Assembly (NCBI RefSeq): GCF_958298935.1
Contig: NC_084932.1
Coordinates: forward strand, 9,279,501-9,343,500
DNA length: 64,000 nucleotides
Direction of reading: 5' to 3'
Source: Phragmites australis
Taxonomy: Eukaryota > Streptophyta > Magnoliopsida > Poales > Poaceae
The number at the start of each line of letters is the position of its first letter. The first letter of the stretch is position 1. Position numbers and translations under genes: made by a program. Shown piece after piece: positions 45,146 to 56,230 of the stretch. The notes beneath the pieces are model-generated. The model did no database searches, was not told where the DNA came from, and saw only the letters and a list, made by a program, of their open reading frames with translations.

Positions 45146-47372
45146 TGAAAGTGCATCTAGCCCTTATGTGTGGTTTGGTAATTAATGACAATACCTATGG
45201 ACTAACAATGTTGTTAGAATTATTAGTAAGTTGTTCCATAGGTGATGTATGGAGGAGAGATATGCATGAGCTCTAGGTAAATAGGGAAATTGAAAGTGCA
45301 TCATGATGAATGAGCTCTTAGTGATGCTAGGTGATGCTCATAAGGAGAAGGAGAAGGAGAAGCTCAATAAGATTGACAATATGCATAAAGGCTAATAAGT
45401 TACTTGGAGATCAAGTAACTTCAGGTATAAAAAGTTGTCAATTGAGTTTTATGAACTAACCCATGTGCTTTGCGCTTGAGAGTGAGTTGGGGATAGGATC
45501 CATAAGAAAGCATGAGTTGAGTTGAGTTGAGATATTCTATATGCCAAGAGTGAAGAACAAGATTGGCTTCCATATATGGCAAAGTGAATTTATTGAAGAT
45601 GTTGAATACAAAGTGATTTTCTATGATAAGACGATGAAGGGCAAGCAAGACTCGGCTGCGATTGTCCTTCTGGTGGTGAAGGGCAAGCAAATAGCTTGGT
45701 GCTGAAGACCAAGGCGGTGGTGAAGAGTGAGTGAAGACTTTGCGCCTATACCGTGCGAGGTCATGTGAAGCTACCGGTGATTCACATCAATCACATAAAG
45801 AATCAAGAATAGATGGAGTGACGATGATATAAAAGTTGACAACCCTATAAGTTTGAAGGAAAGAAACGGTACTTGAAGGTATTCAAAGGCTCAATGTAAT
45901 TCAAACGTGTTTTACTTTGAAATTGAGTATAAGTATGCCACACTATTAAGAGGGATGCAACATGAGCTATTTGTTGTGTCTAAGTGCTCAAGAGTTTTCT
46001 AACCAACCCAAAGTAAGAGTTAGCTTAAGGAGCTCGATGCAGAAAGTGTGAAAGTGTCCAAATTAGGTTTCAGAGTGTTCCTAGTTTTATCCAATGTGTT
46101 TGAGGTCCTAAATTCAATTGGTATGTGTAGCCATCTGAATAATCTTTCCATAGAGTCTAAAATTGTTGAAATCGGACTTTGGGATCAAAAGTTATCGCCA
46201 TTTTTCAGAGGGTCAGCTGTGCTGAACTCGGATACTCCAGGTTGACCTGGAGACTCCAAGTTCCGGACCCTCCGAGTGGTACTCCGTCCAGGGCCCTCGG
46301 TTATGCATTCTAGTTCCAACCCAAAGACTCTGGGTTGACTCGGATACTCCGGGTCAGTACAAAAAGGTGTGTAACAGCTAGTTTTTGGGGGTTGGGTATA
46401 TATACCCTTTCACCCCCATTCTTTGCTACTGCTGCTTGGGCACGAAAGAAAAATATTTTAGAACCAAAAGAACTCCTCCCCACTCCAATCTAATGTGTGA
46501 TTTGAGAAGAAAAGTTAGTTGGATTGAGAGATTGAAAGATTGAGTGCAACTAAGCTAAACTCTATTCTTGAGCACTTGAGTTCATCAACGAGAAGTTCGT
46601 GAAGCGTTTATTACTCTTGGAACTTAGAGCTCCTAGGCGGCTAGGTGTCGCCAGAGATCACCCAAGGTTATGGTGTGCCGCGGAAAGTTTGTGAAGGCTT
46701 TGATTTCACCTCCGCAAGGGAAGAAATTAAGAGTGAAAGCCAAGCTCAAGTGTGACCGAGTTTGGAGAGGAAAACAGAGACACAGGAACCTCTAGAGGAG
46801 GTGTCCGAACTTTTGGAAACAAATCGTGTGTCTCCTCTCTTGTTTTTTGTTCTTGCTCAATATTTATGCGTATTGCTCGATCTACTTGTTCGTGTGCATT
46901 TGATTGTAGGTTCTTCATGGATCTACTTCGAATCATCACTTGGAACACATGAATTTACTTGGTTTGAGCTAGAACCCTTTAGGCATTGTTTAATTTCAAT
47001 TTCGAATTCATTCTCTGTTGAACCCGAAGGTTCCAAATTTAACCCGGAAACTCCAAATAATGTACATTCAGCTTTGAACCCGGAGTATCCGAGTCAACCC
47101 GGAGTCACTGGTGAATAGTATTTTCATGACTTTTCAATTAATATTTTCTTGCACATCTTTTGTTAGATTTGAGTAATTTTTGTCACCCCAGGATTGTAAT
47201 GTCCACACTTATTTAGGGTGATTGTGCACTAGTTGAGCCTAGAATATTTAGGATTTTCATTTGTGAAAAATTCGTTAGTTTATTTCCTGGTGCAAGTTTA
47301 GGCCAACGGTAAAAGGGGATGAATTGTAAAAACACCTATTCACCCCCTCTAGGCAACATCATTGTCCATTCA
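45146..47372 (+). mobile_element. Solo LTR inside the chromovirus RT
   Basis: Starts TGAAAGTGCATCTAG and ends TCCATTCA, 2,227 bp, with exact 5-bp duplication GAGGG at 45,141-45,145 and 47,373-47,377. It has no partner LTR and no internal genes, so it is the product of LTR-LTR recombination. It carries several copies of a CCGGAGTCTCC-like motif near 46,230-46,360 and 47,020-47,110. The start matches a common grass LTR type. Confidence 0.93.
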
Positions 47373-47377
47373 GAGGG

Positions 47378-48560
47378 AACTTCAGCAAAGAGATACATTA
47401 GACCCAATTCATCACCCTGGGGATCACTAGTTCTTTTTTGTCAAGAAAAAAGATGGAAGTATGAGGATGTATGTGGACTACAAATCCTTGAATGAGGTGA
47501 TCATCAAGAACAAGTACTCTCTGCCGAGAATAGATGATCTCTTTCATCAACTAAAAGGAGCAAAGTTTTTCTCCAAGATAGACTTAAGATTTGATTACTA
47601 CTAGCTGAAGATAAGGGAATCAGATGTCCCAAAAATAGCTTTTGTGACCCATTATGGGCAATATGAGTTCACAGTGGTGTCTTTTGGTTTAACCAATGCA
47701 CCATCATACTCTATGAACCTCATGAATAAGGTGTTCACGAAAGAGTTGGATCGGTTTGTCGTATTCTTTATTGATGACATACTGATTTATTCTAAAAGTG
47801 CCCAAGAGCATGAACAACATCTGAGAGTAATTTTGGAAAAACTTAGAGCCCATAAGCTGTATGCCAAGTTCAGTAAATGTGAATTCTGGCTAGAAAAGTT
47901 CACCTTCCTTGGTCATATCCTCACAGTAGGAGTTGTTGTAGACCACGAGAAGGTTGATGTGGTCACCCACTGGCCGCAACCGACCAATGTATCTGAGATC
48001 AGAAGCTTCCTTGGATTGGCATGCTGTTACCGCTGATTCATTGAATGGTTATCCAAGATAGCCAGACCTATAACTGAACTTCTCAAGAAAGAAAAGAAGT
48101 TTGAATGGACACAGTCATGTGAGAAGAGTTTTTAGTAGTTGTCAACTACCTCAGTGCTTGTCTTACCCAACATCCATCATGACTTTGTAGTGTATTGTGA
48201 TGCATCAAGGCGAGGCCTGGGATGTGTCCTAATGCAGGATGTTAGGGTAGAATCATATGCCTCTCGACAGCTCAAACCCCATGAGCAGAACTACCCAACT
48301 CATAACTTGAAGCTAACAGCAGTAGTGCATGCCCTCAAGATTTGGAGGCACTACCTAATTGGGAACAAGTGTGAAATCTATACGGACCATAAGAGTTTGA
48401 AATACATCTTCATCCAACCAGACTTGAACCTAAGGCATAGAAGATGGTTGGCGTTGATTAAGGATTATGGCCTGGAAATACACTATCATCCAAACAAAGC
48501 CTATGTGGTGGCAGATGCATTAAGTAAAAAAGTTTATTGTCATCACTTAAAGGGCTAGAG
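47378..48560 (+). pseudogene. Chromovirus reverse transcriptase and RNase H
   Basis: Continues the RT after the solo [42 protein letters not shown], then the open stretch 47,644-48,036 with FGLTNAPSYSMNLMNKVF, the catalytic FIDDILIYSK and FLGLACCYR. RNase H follows at 48,139-48,558 ([45 protein letters not shown]). Active-site Asp residues are present. Stops (for example near 47,603, 48,036 and 48,136) make it inactive. Confidence 0.92.
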
Positions 48561-50104
48561 TGCCCCACTGTAGTCAGAAATGCAAAGGCTGAACCTACAG
48601 ATAGTACCTCGAGCTTACCTCCATAACTTGAGTGTACAACCTATCCTTAATGAGCAAGTCAAACAGGCCCAGCATAAAGATCAAGAGTTGATTAAGATCT
48701 GTAAACACACTAGTGAAGACAAAGCTCCAAACTTCAGAGTAGATGAGAAAGGAATCTTATGGTATAAAGATAGGCTTTGTGTGCTCCAGGAAGGGAATTC
48801 CCGAGAAGTAATCCTGGATGAAGCCCATTAGTCATCTTATTCCATCCACCTAGGTGCCACAAAGATGTACTTGGACCTGAGAGGAAAATATTGATAGAAT
48901 GGGATGAAGGCAAACATAACTAAGTTTGTTGCCCAGTGCGACACTTGCCAGAAAGTCAAGGCAGAGAACCAGAAACCTATCAAATTACTTTAACCCCTGC
49001 CAATTCCAGTATGGAAATGGGATGAAGTAGGCATGTACATCATAATTGAACTCCCCAAGACAAACAAGGGAAATACCTCAGTGTGGGTAATAGTGGACCG
49101 TCTCACTAAGGTTGCTCACTTCATACCCGTAAGAACAAGCTATGATGGAGATAAGCTAGCTCAGCTGTACATTGACAACATAGTGAAGCCACATGGAATC
49201 CCCAGTAGGATTGTCTCTGACAAAGGTACTCAGTTCACCTCAAGGTTTTGGAAGAGTACATACAGTCTTGGGAACCAAACTAGACTTCAACATTGCCTAT
49301 CACCCACAAACTAATGGTTAGACTGAAAGAGTTAAATAGATCCTAGAGGACATGTTGAGAGCTTGTGCCCTAACCTATGAAAAGGACTGGGAAAAAAGCC
49401 TGGCTTATGCAGAGTTCTCATACAATAACAGCTATCAAGCCATCTTAAATATGCCCCTTTTGAAGATCTTTATGGCAGAAAGTGCAGAACACCTTTAATG
49501 TGGTCTCAAGTTGGAGAATGTACCATTCTTGGACTTGCCCTCATCAAAGAAGTAGAAGACTATGTTGCAGAAATAAGAGAAAAGCTAAAGGAAGCTCAAT
49601 CCCATTAGAAGAGCTACGCAGACAAAAGAAGAAGAGATCTAGACTTCAAGGCTAGAGAGTATGTGTACCATAAGGTCTCACCAATACGAGGAACACGGAG
49701 GTTCTGAGTCCATGGAAAGTTAGCTCCCTGGCATATTGGACCATACCAAGTTCTGAGAAAAATTGGCACAGTAGCCTACCAGATACAACTACCGCAGGAG
49801 TTGGCAGATGTACATTATGTCTTCCGTGTCTCCTAGCTGAAGAAGTGTTTAAGGATACCAGAAGAGAATATCACAATAGAAACACTGGATCTACAGGATG
49901 ATCTCTAGTACCAGGAAGTTCCAGAAAAGATCATAGATATAATCACCCATCAGAGCAGAGGATCAACACTACGCTTGTGTCGCGTACAGTGGAGCAGGCA
50001 TACCAAAGCTGAAACCACGTGGGAACGAGAAGATACCTTGAGGAAAGAGTTCCCCTTTCTGTTCGATAAAGATCTCAAATCTCGAGGACAAGATTCTTTT
50101 TAAG
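48561..50104 (+). pseudogene. Chromovirus integrase with chromodomain
   Basis: Linker at 48,580-48,831, zinc region near 48,850-48,960 (CDTCQK), catalytic core at 49,033-49,370 with VDRLTKVAHFIPV, SDKGTQFTSRFW and, after a frameshift near 49,255, YHPQTNG, then the C-terminal GKLAPWHIGPYQV block near 49,720. The last part, 49,915-50,103, is an open chromodomain (CRVQWSRHTKAETTWERED) ending at a TAA. The core is frameshifted and has several stops; the chromodomain itself is clean. Confidence 0.9.
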
Positions 50105-50115
50105 TGGGGTAGGTT
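50102..50115 (+). promoter_or_regulatory. Polypurine tract
   Basis: AAGTGGGGTAGG directly before the LTR start TGTAACATCCC. Confidence 0.75.
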
Positions 50116-53100
50116 TGTAACATCCCAATTTTTAGCCAAAAATTGAATTTCAAAAATATTTGCAAAAGAAATAAATTTCAAAACTAATTTCAAAATCCAA
50201 ACAAAAATGTTCCAATATTTTATCTCCCCTTCCCTCTCCTTGGGCTCATTTCAACCAAACATCCTTCCCTGGCCCATCTCCTTCTGCCCCTCTCCCCTTT
50301 CTTTTTCTCTCCCACACCCTAGTTTCCCCGCGAGCCCACTCCTTCTCTATTCTTCTCCCGCGGCACGTATGTGCCAATCGGCCCGGCCGGCTCCTTCTTC
50401 CTCCTCTCGGACTCACACTCCCACTCATGCACGCGCCAACACTGAGCCACTGGCCGCCAAACCCCACGTTCCTGTGCCAGACGCCACCCACCAACCACCT
50501 TCTTTGCTGCCCCATACCGCACCGAAGTCGTCGGTTCACACCACCGTTCGTCGCTCTCCTTTCACTACAACTATGCATAGCAACCATGACTGAAGCACGC
50601 CGCCAGCTGAGTGCATGCACGAAGTGCCGCCAAATGACGTACGAAGTCCAAACCTCTACATCGCCGACCTTCTGTCATCGTTGACAACTGCACATGCCGT
50701 AACACACAAGCTCCGTCGTGGACCCCCTTCCCAGTGCCGACTGTTGTAGCTGCTCCACTCGCCTATAAAAGCTGGGCACTCATCCCACCACTCCTCAACG
50801 CATTCCATCGAGCTCACCGCTATCCCCCCTCTCTCTCTCTTGTCGCTTCCCCTCCGTCGATGGTGCTCTCCATCAATCTGCCGCTAGAAGCCGCCACAGG
50901 CCAACTAGACCCCATAGCAAGCTTCACTCGACCCCACACCACCTCCCTCGCCTCTCTGCCTAACCCCTCCACCTCAATCTTGAGCCTCCATGGAACCCGT
51001 TGTGCCCCTTTCCCATTGCCAGCTACCATTGACGCCTCATCGGCCAAACTAAGCATGGAGAAGCCTTCCTCGCACCCCACTTATTCTCCCAACACACAAA
51101 ATCCTGAGAAAAATTAACTCTCTGCTCATTTCCCCTTTTGGCCACCACCTTCCCCACTTTGGTGTGCCGCTGGCATTATTCTGGCCACCAACCACCTTGT
51201 GTTGTACTAGACCTCGTAGGCCGACTCTTGATCCAAATCGAGGCCAGGAGTCATTAGCGATGAGTTGACTGGCGAGCCTCCACCGCAGACCTCCCCGAGC
51301 TGCCATCCAAGCACCATCATTCCAACACTGTGGTCCTAGCGCCGCTCCCTCTCTCTATGCTAACCTGGCAGGTGGGCCCGACTGCTAACGTCATCGCCTA
51401 CCGCCGTCATCTTCCCTCTTGGGTAGGTGTCGGGCCAACTCGGCCCACAAGCCAGCCCAGCCGCTGCCCTTTAAACCAAGACAACCCAAATAAACAGTAC
51501 TCAGCACAGTAACATTTCCCTTTTTTTCTTTCCGAATTTAATTTTTGGAAGCCCATATCTCCTCCGTTTCAAATCTGATTTTGATGATTCTCCTACCGAT
51601 ATTCATCTAAATTCAAACTCTATCCATTCGTATTAGTTTCATATTTATTTCAAAATTATTTATATTTTATTTTTATTTATTTGTGTGTTGGTATTACTGT
51701 TTGTGTATCAGGTTTTAGAAACCAAATAGTCTAAGGAGGAGGAGGAGGAGGAGCCGAGAACGTAAGATTTTGGGCAGGACCCCCTCGAGGACTTCAGCGA
51801 AGGCAAGAAAGAAGGCAAGTATCAATTTGTTTCCATTTAATCATATTGAACCTAGTTTTATCACCACAACCTGTAGCAGCCGTTTTCCACCAATTAATTG
51901 CATGAAGTATTACTTGTTGGCATAATTTAAACTATTGAGCTAGTTATGTCCTATCGAAGATTAGCCAACTTGTTTACGATCATCCTGAATATAATCTCGG
52001 TAACCCTAGGACTTTCGTCTCTACTACTTTATTTACACTAAGATGATTACCTCGTTACTAGTATGCTTAGGACGGTAATCTCTACTGTTATTTCATGCTT
52101 AATCAAATATAGCTTTGCAAACTGTGTAAACTTGGTGCTTGGTGTTGTGTGAGTTGTGGGATGGGGTAACTTACTGGATGTTCATAACAGTATGACAACA
52201 TGTTAGAGATGGGGAAAATTAGGGTTCTGTAGGGAACGCTTCTAGAGTTGAGTATTGCCTGTGTGGCAGGCTTCATGTGGAGATGTTTGCCTCGGCTTGA
52301 TTGAGGATAGACTTGATGTGACATTCTACCTAGTCTTTACAGTACAACCACTTGACCCTATATGGGTAGGGCATAGTCTAAAACCCACCAACTAGTCTAC
52401 TAGTTGTCTGGAGGTAGGTGTGCAACGGGATACCATGGAGCAAATGAAAGCAATTGCAGGATTGGCGACCCGATTGGAGGCCTAGTTAAAGGTCAAAAAC
52501 CCTTGGTTAGCTCCCGTAGGCGACTAGTGAGATGATGTTATGGTGGGTAATGGCTTTGTTGAGTCACACTACCACGACGATGGTATGTTGCCAAACTTAG
52601 CTTGTGGATAAAATGTACCACTCTGTAGAGGTAAAACTATTTAAATAGTTGTGTCCACAGTCATGGATGAACTACAGTTCAGTCAAAACAACTAGCTTGG
52701 GTTGCGTGTGTTTCCTTGGTAAGTGTGTGGGCAAGCTGTGCCCATTTTGGGAAACAGGTCTGGCAGTGTGCCATGGGTTACTGTGGACGGGTGTCCAGCA
52801 ACATTAAAACTTGGGCCTTGGTGACTTTCCACCACGGCCAAAACCTCCTTCCTTTAAGAATATAGCTATGATGCTTTCACAAAACTGCTTATTGAAAAAT
52901 ATACCTTTGCATGTGTAAACTTGGCATTTCCACAAAGATTTACCTTACAGCCTTTTCCTTGTCAATATCATATGCATGTATTTATACCCCTATCGTAGGG
53001 CAAGGGTTGGGACTTGCTAAGTACGCTTGTACTCACCTTTACTTGTGCTTTCAGAGGACAATCCAGACTTCACCGAAGTAGACGATGAGGCTAATGAGTA

Positions 53101-53356
53101 GGTCTCAGTAGCGTCCTCCCATGAGTTACCTATGGAGTGGCGTGTCTTCATGTTGTTCCTACTGTGCTCTCTGATAATGTGGATTTTGTTGATCGTAGGA
53201 ATCCTTTATGTATTTTTAGGATGGTGGATCTTTTTCATCACTCCCCATGTTGTATCACTGTGATATCATCTGTTGTAGGACTCTTATTTAGCAATGACTG
53301 ATCTAGAGACTGGTATAATAATGGTTTAAGCACTAGGAGTAACCTGGTGCACTTCA
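50116..53356 (+). repeat. 3' LTR of the plus-strand chromovirus
   Basis: Begins TGTAACATCCC, ends GCACTTCA, 3.24 kb. It matches 39,058-42,016 apart from substitutions and two large indels. It includes GGAGGAGGAGGAGG at about 51,737 and a TATA box at about 50,762. Confidence 0.92.
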
Positions 53357-53376
53357 TCTATCTATTAGATACATAA

Positions 53377-53880
53377 CTACTCAATATTCGAATGCTCCAA
53401 TGGTGATGGACCATCAACGTTATCATCAGTAGACATGTCCAAATACCCTATGGACATAGGGTTGCTCTCTTCGTTGTTGCTACTAAAACTGCTATCCTCT
53501 GCCTTTGGATCCTCCTCATCGCTGCTCTCGGCATCTTTGTCATCCTTGTCGTTGCCATTATCTTCCTCTCCGGGCGCCTCCTCCTCTTCGGGGTCCTCAT
53601 TGCGACCATGGTCATCAGGCTCCCCATTGTGGTCATTTTCCTCTGGGTCCTCATCATCGGTCTCAGCCACCTCCTCTGAATCCTCGTAGTGAGTCTTGGC
53701 CACCACCTCCTCCACCTCTTCTTTGGGCTCGTCATCAGTCTTAGCCACCTCCTCAGTCTAGTCGACATCCACCGCCATGAGCTTAGGGTCCTGCTCTTCT
53801 TCCTCATCTCTGTTGCCTCATCGGTCTCGACCACCTCCTTCTCCTCTTCTTTGAGCTCATTGTCCACCTCCACTAGCTCC
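53377..53880 (-). pseudogene. Highly acidic reading region, left part
   Basis: On the minus strand EEEKEVVETDEATEM starts near 53,870. After a frame change and a stop near 53,758, TEEVAKTDDEPKEEVEEVV continues to a stop at 53,377 through EDPEENDHNGEPDDHGRNED and a Ser/Asp/Glu run. More than half of the residues are acidic. The end reads MSIGYLDMSTDDNVDG. No domain; low-complexity acidic tails are typical of CACTA accessory proteins and of many others. Confidence 0.4.
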
Positions 53881-53889
53881 TCAGGTGTC

Positions 53890-54825
53890 AGACACAGCCC
53901 CGATCTTAGGTTCCCCTGTGCCTACTATATCTGTCCATGGATTAGTAGCTAATACACATATAATTCAATAGAATACTACCAAAAACATACTTTATATAAA
54001 TTAGATTACCTAAATAATCCAAACAATGGTCCTATGCAGTAGAATCCATGACATACTGGCCAGACAAAAGAGCCTATAGTGGAATAGAGTGAGACAGCCC
54101 AATGCCACATGCAACTTAGATGTGGACGCAACCTCTAACTTTTACTCTTCATCTTTATCTAGGACAAGGTTGAACTCCATCTCTTAATATGAAAACAACA
54201 ATATTAAGTACAAAATGTTCTCAACAAGTCCTAACACTACTCCAAGGGGTTGATAGCTGAATAAGGGGTGTAATCAAGGATAAATCCATAGTAATCCATA
54301 AGGCTATATTTTGGGTTTAAAAACAATTTTATATGTAGGGTGAATTAAGGTGTGTGAGCACTTGAACAGCTAGATTTGATGATTAATAAAGAGTTGTTGG
54401 TCCTGGGGAAGCTATTCATTCCTCGTAGTTCCCATCTTTTAAGCTGGTCAACACCTAGTCCCAACCAATTCAAGGAGTTAGGACTTACTGAGTACCTTCC
54501 ATACTCAAATCTTGTTATTTTCAGATTAAGAGATGGAGTTCAACTTCTTCCCAGATGAAGATGAAGAGTAGAAGTCTGATGTTGCATCTGCATTCAAGTT
54601 GCACGTGGCATTGTGCTGTCTCACTTAGTTCCACATTATGTTCTTCTGCCTAGTCGGTCAACCATGGATCTTAGTCCAAGAGACCATTATTTAGCTTATT
54701 CAGGCAATCTAATTTATGTAACATATGTGTTTGGTATTATTCTAGTGAATTATGTTTGTATCAACTACTGATTCAGGGACTGATACAAGAGGCATAGGGG
54801 AACATGAGATCAAGGTCCGACATTA
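53890..54825. repeat. Large imperfect palindrome
   Basis: The left arm (about 53,890-54,290) is the reverse complement of the right arm (about 54,420-54,825) with a central loop of about 130 bp. In the best part, 54,079-54,186 and 54,527-54,634 pair over 108 bp at roughly 80-85% by eye (TAAGAGATGGAGTTCAAC is exact). The right arm resembles the tail of the nearby chromovirus LTR in motif order (GGACTTACTGAGTAC; ACTGATTCAGGGACTGATA), so the arms may be two head-to-head LTR-tail pieces. Confidence 0.85.
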
Positions 54826-55037
54826 GGGTACTGCACCTCTTCCTCATCCCTAGCTTGCATATCCGCAAGTGTCACCTCCTCACCTCTATATCCCAGGTCG
54901 ACAAAGAGAGTCATTGCCCAGTTGTTTTCTTCCTCCTCGTCATGGTCGGAGGAAGCAGTGGGCAAGGGCCAGCTAAACGACATTAGAGGTGCCACCCCCA
55001 GTGGGAACGGCGATGATGATGAGGAGGAGGATGCCAT
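54810..55037 (-). pseudogene. Possible first exon of the CACTA-like gene
   Basis: 75 codons from an ATG at 55,037: a Ser run (MASSSSSSSPFPLG), then SSDHDEEEENNWAMTLFVDL and MQARDEEEVQYPN. It precedes, on the same strand, the acidic region at 53,880-53,377; the palindrome would lie in an intron between them. Splice sites can be proposed but not proved. Confidence 0.35.
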
Positions 55038-55753
55038 GGCGAAGTGAGTAATGTGTAAACTGCAGGAGAAAACTCTAACTGGCTCCTACACAATTATATA
55101 ACTTCCACCAAACATAATGCAGATGAGTATAAAGCAAAGTCATCTGCATTTACATGACTTTTCACCTTCCACACATATAGCCGACGGTTCCAGTTGAAAG
55201 TCGACTACAATACTTTGATATAATGTAGACACATAATATAGAAGATCCTACAATATGTTCCCAACGGCTCTAGCCCATTCGTCTGCTTTGTCTCCTCTAA
55301 TTGCAAACAGCTTGATTCCTTAATCGTCTGCTATATGCCACTATTGGCAGACAATTGTTGTATGCGTCTGCATTATGTTTCAAGTTGGTTATTCTATTCA
55401 GTCTAATTTTAGCTGGGTTATTTGCAGTCAATCTCTTGTAGAGTTGTCTACAATATGTTTATTGTAGGCGCATTTTGGGAACCGTCAGCTATATCATCAA
55501 AGTTCTGACCCTTTTTGTTGTAATGTGTGAAATTTAAATTGGTGACTTCAAGAAAATTAGAAATATTGTCATAGATGGTTTGCGCATAGAACTGTCTATA
55601 ATATACTATTATCATAGATGCTTTTTTTTAAAAAAATGTTTGTGAGACCATAGACGGTTGTTTAAAAAAAAAATATCTAATGTATATTTTTACATATGGT
55701 TCTTGACAACCATGTGTGATATCTCATCTGCTTTGACACGATCTATAGTAGTG

Positions 55754-56230
55754 TGCATCGGAAGATGAAGACCGGGAGCTCCGACGTCTATGTTTCAGTT
55801 TCTAGACCTCATATTTTAGTGGTTCCAATAGTCAAATAAATTCGATCATTGGAGCTCCAGAACAATGTTTCGGTAGAGGGACCGAATGTTCTTGTAATTT
55901 TTGCCCTTTTTGCCTTGATGGATACTTTTTTGAGTGGACTACAAATATCGTCTCCTACCAGGCATTCGGTGACACTTGCACCCATGGAAGACTTAGCCAC
56001 ATATTGGAGAGAGATTTGAGTAAAAGGAGAAGTTCATTTAAGAACAAAGCATTTTAGCAAAAAAGTTAATGATTGATTAGTGCTAGATTAGGCCTAATAT
56101 GCACCATTGCTAGGTGGTTATCCTAGAGATGGATCAAGTTAGTAATACACATTGGTTACTCGTGATGCTTGCTGGCACCTAGACGGCTTGAAGGTAGTGA
56201 GTCTTTCGATACTCTCTAAATTGTGGTTAA
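55754..56230. other. No gene seen
   Basis: Mixed sequence between two CACTA elements. A minus-strand frame at 56,000-55,809 has no recognisable content. Confidence 0.5.

Larger units (their letters stand above)
39058..53356 (+). mobile_element. Tekay/Del-type chromovirus, plus strand, with a nested solo LTR
   Basis: A 14.3-kb element with target duplication TCTAT at 39,053-39,057 and 53,357-53,361, LTRs of about 3.0 and 3.2 kb, a decayed Met-tRNA type primer site, an extra frame, gag, protease, RT, RNase H, integrase, chromodomain and polypurine tract. A solo LTR (45,146-47,372) splits the protease-RT junction; without it the element is about 12.1 kb. All genes contain stops. The LTRs differ by many substitutions and by large indels, so the insertion is old relative to a fresh copy. 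Confidence 0.93.
53357..55753. mobile_element. CACTA-like element part with right end
   Basis: 55,130-55,753 has repeated AGACGGTT-type motifs and ends at 55,753 with CACTACTATAGATCG read inward, a CACTA terminal sequence. Acidic minus-strand frames and a large palindrome fill the left part. Its left side is joined to the chromovirus at 53,356. The DNA at 36.3-38.7 kb has the same subterminal motif and may be a relative, or the other side of the same insertion target. Confidence 0.7.

Noticed and set aside
46048..47118. Several frames of 65-118 codons
   Set aside because: All inside the solo LTR, with no domain.
53435..53952. Ser/Leu-rich and His/Pro-rich plus-strand frames
   Set aside because: Shadows of the acidic minus-strand frame; low complexity.
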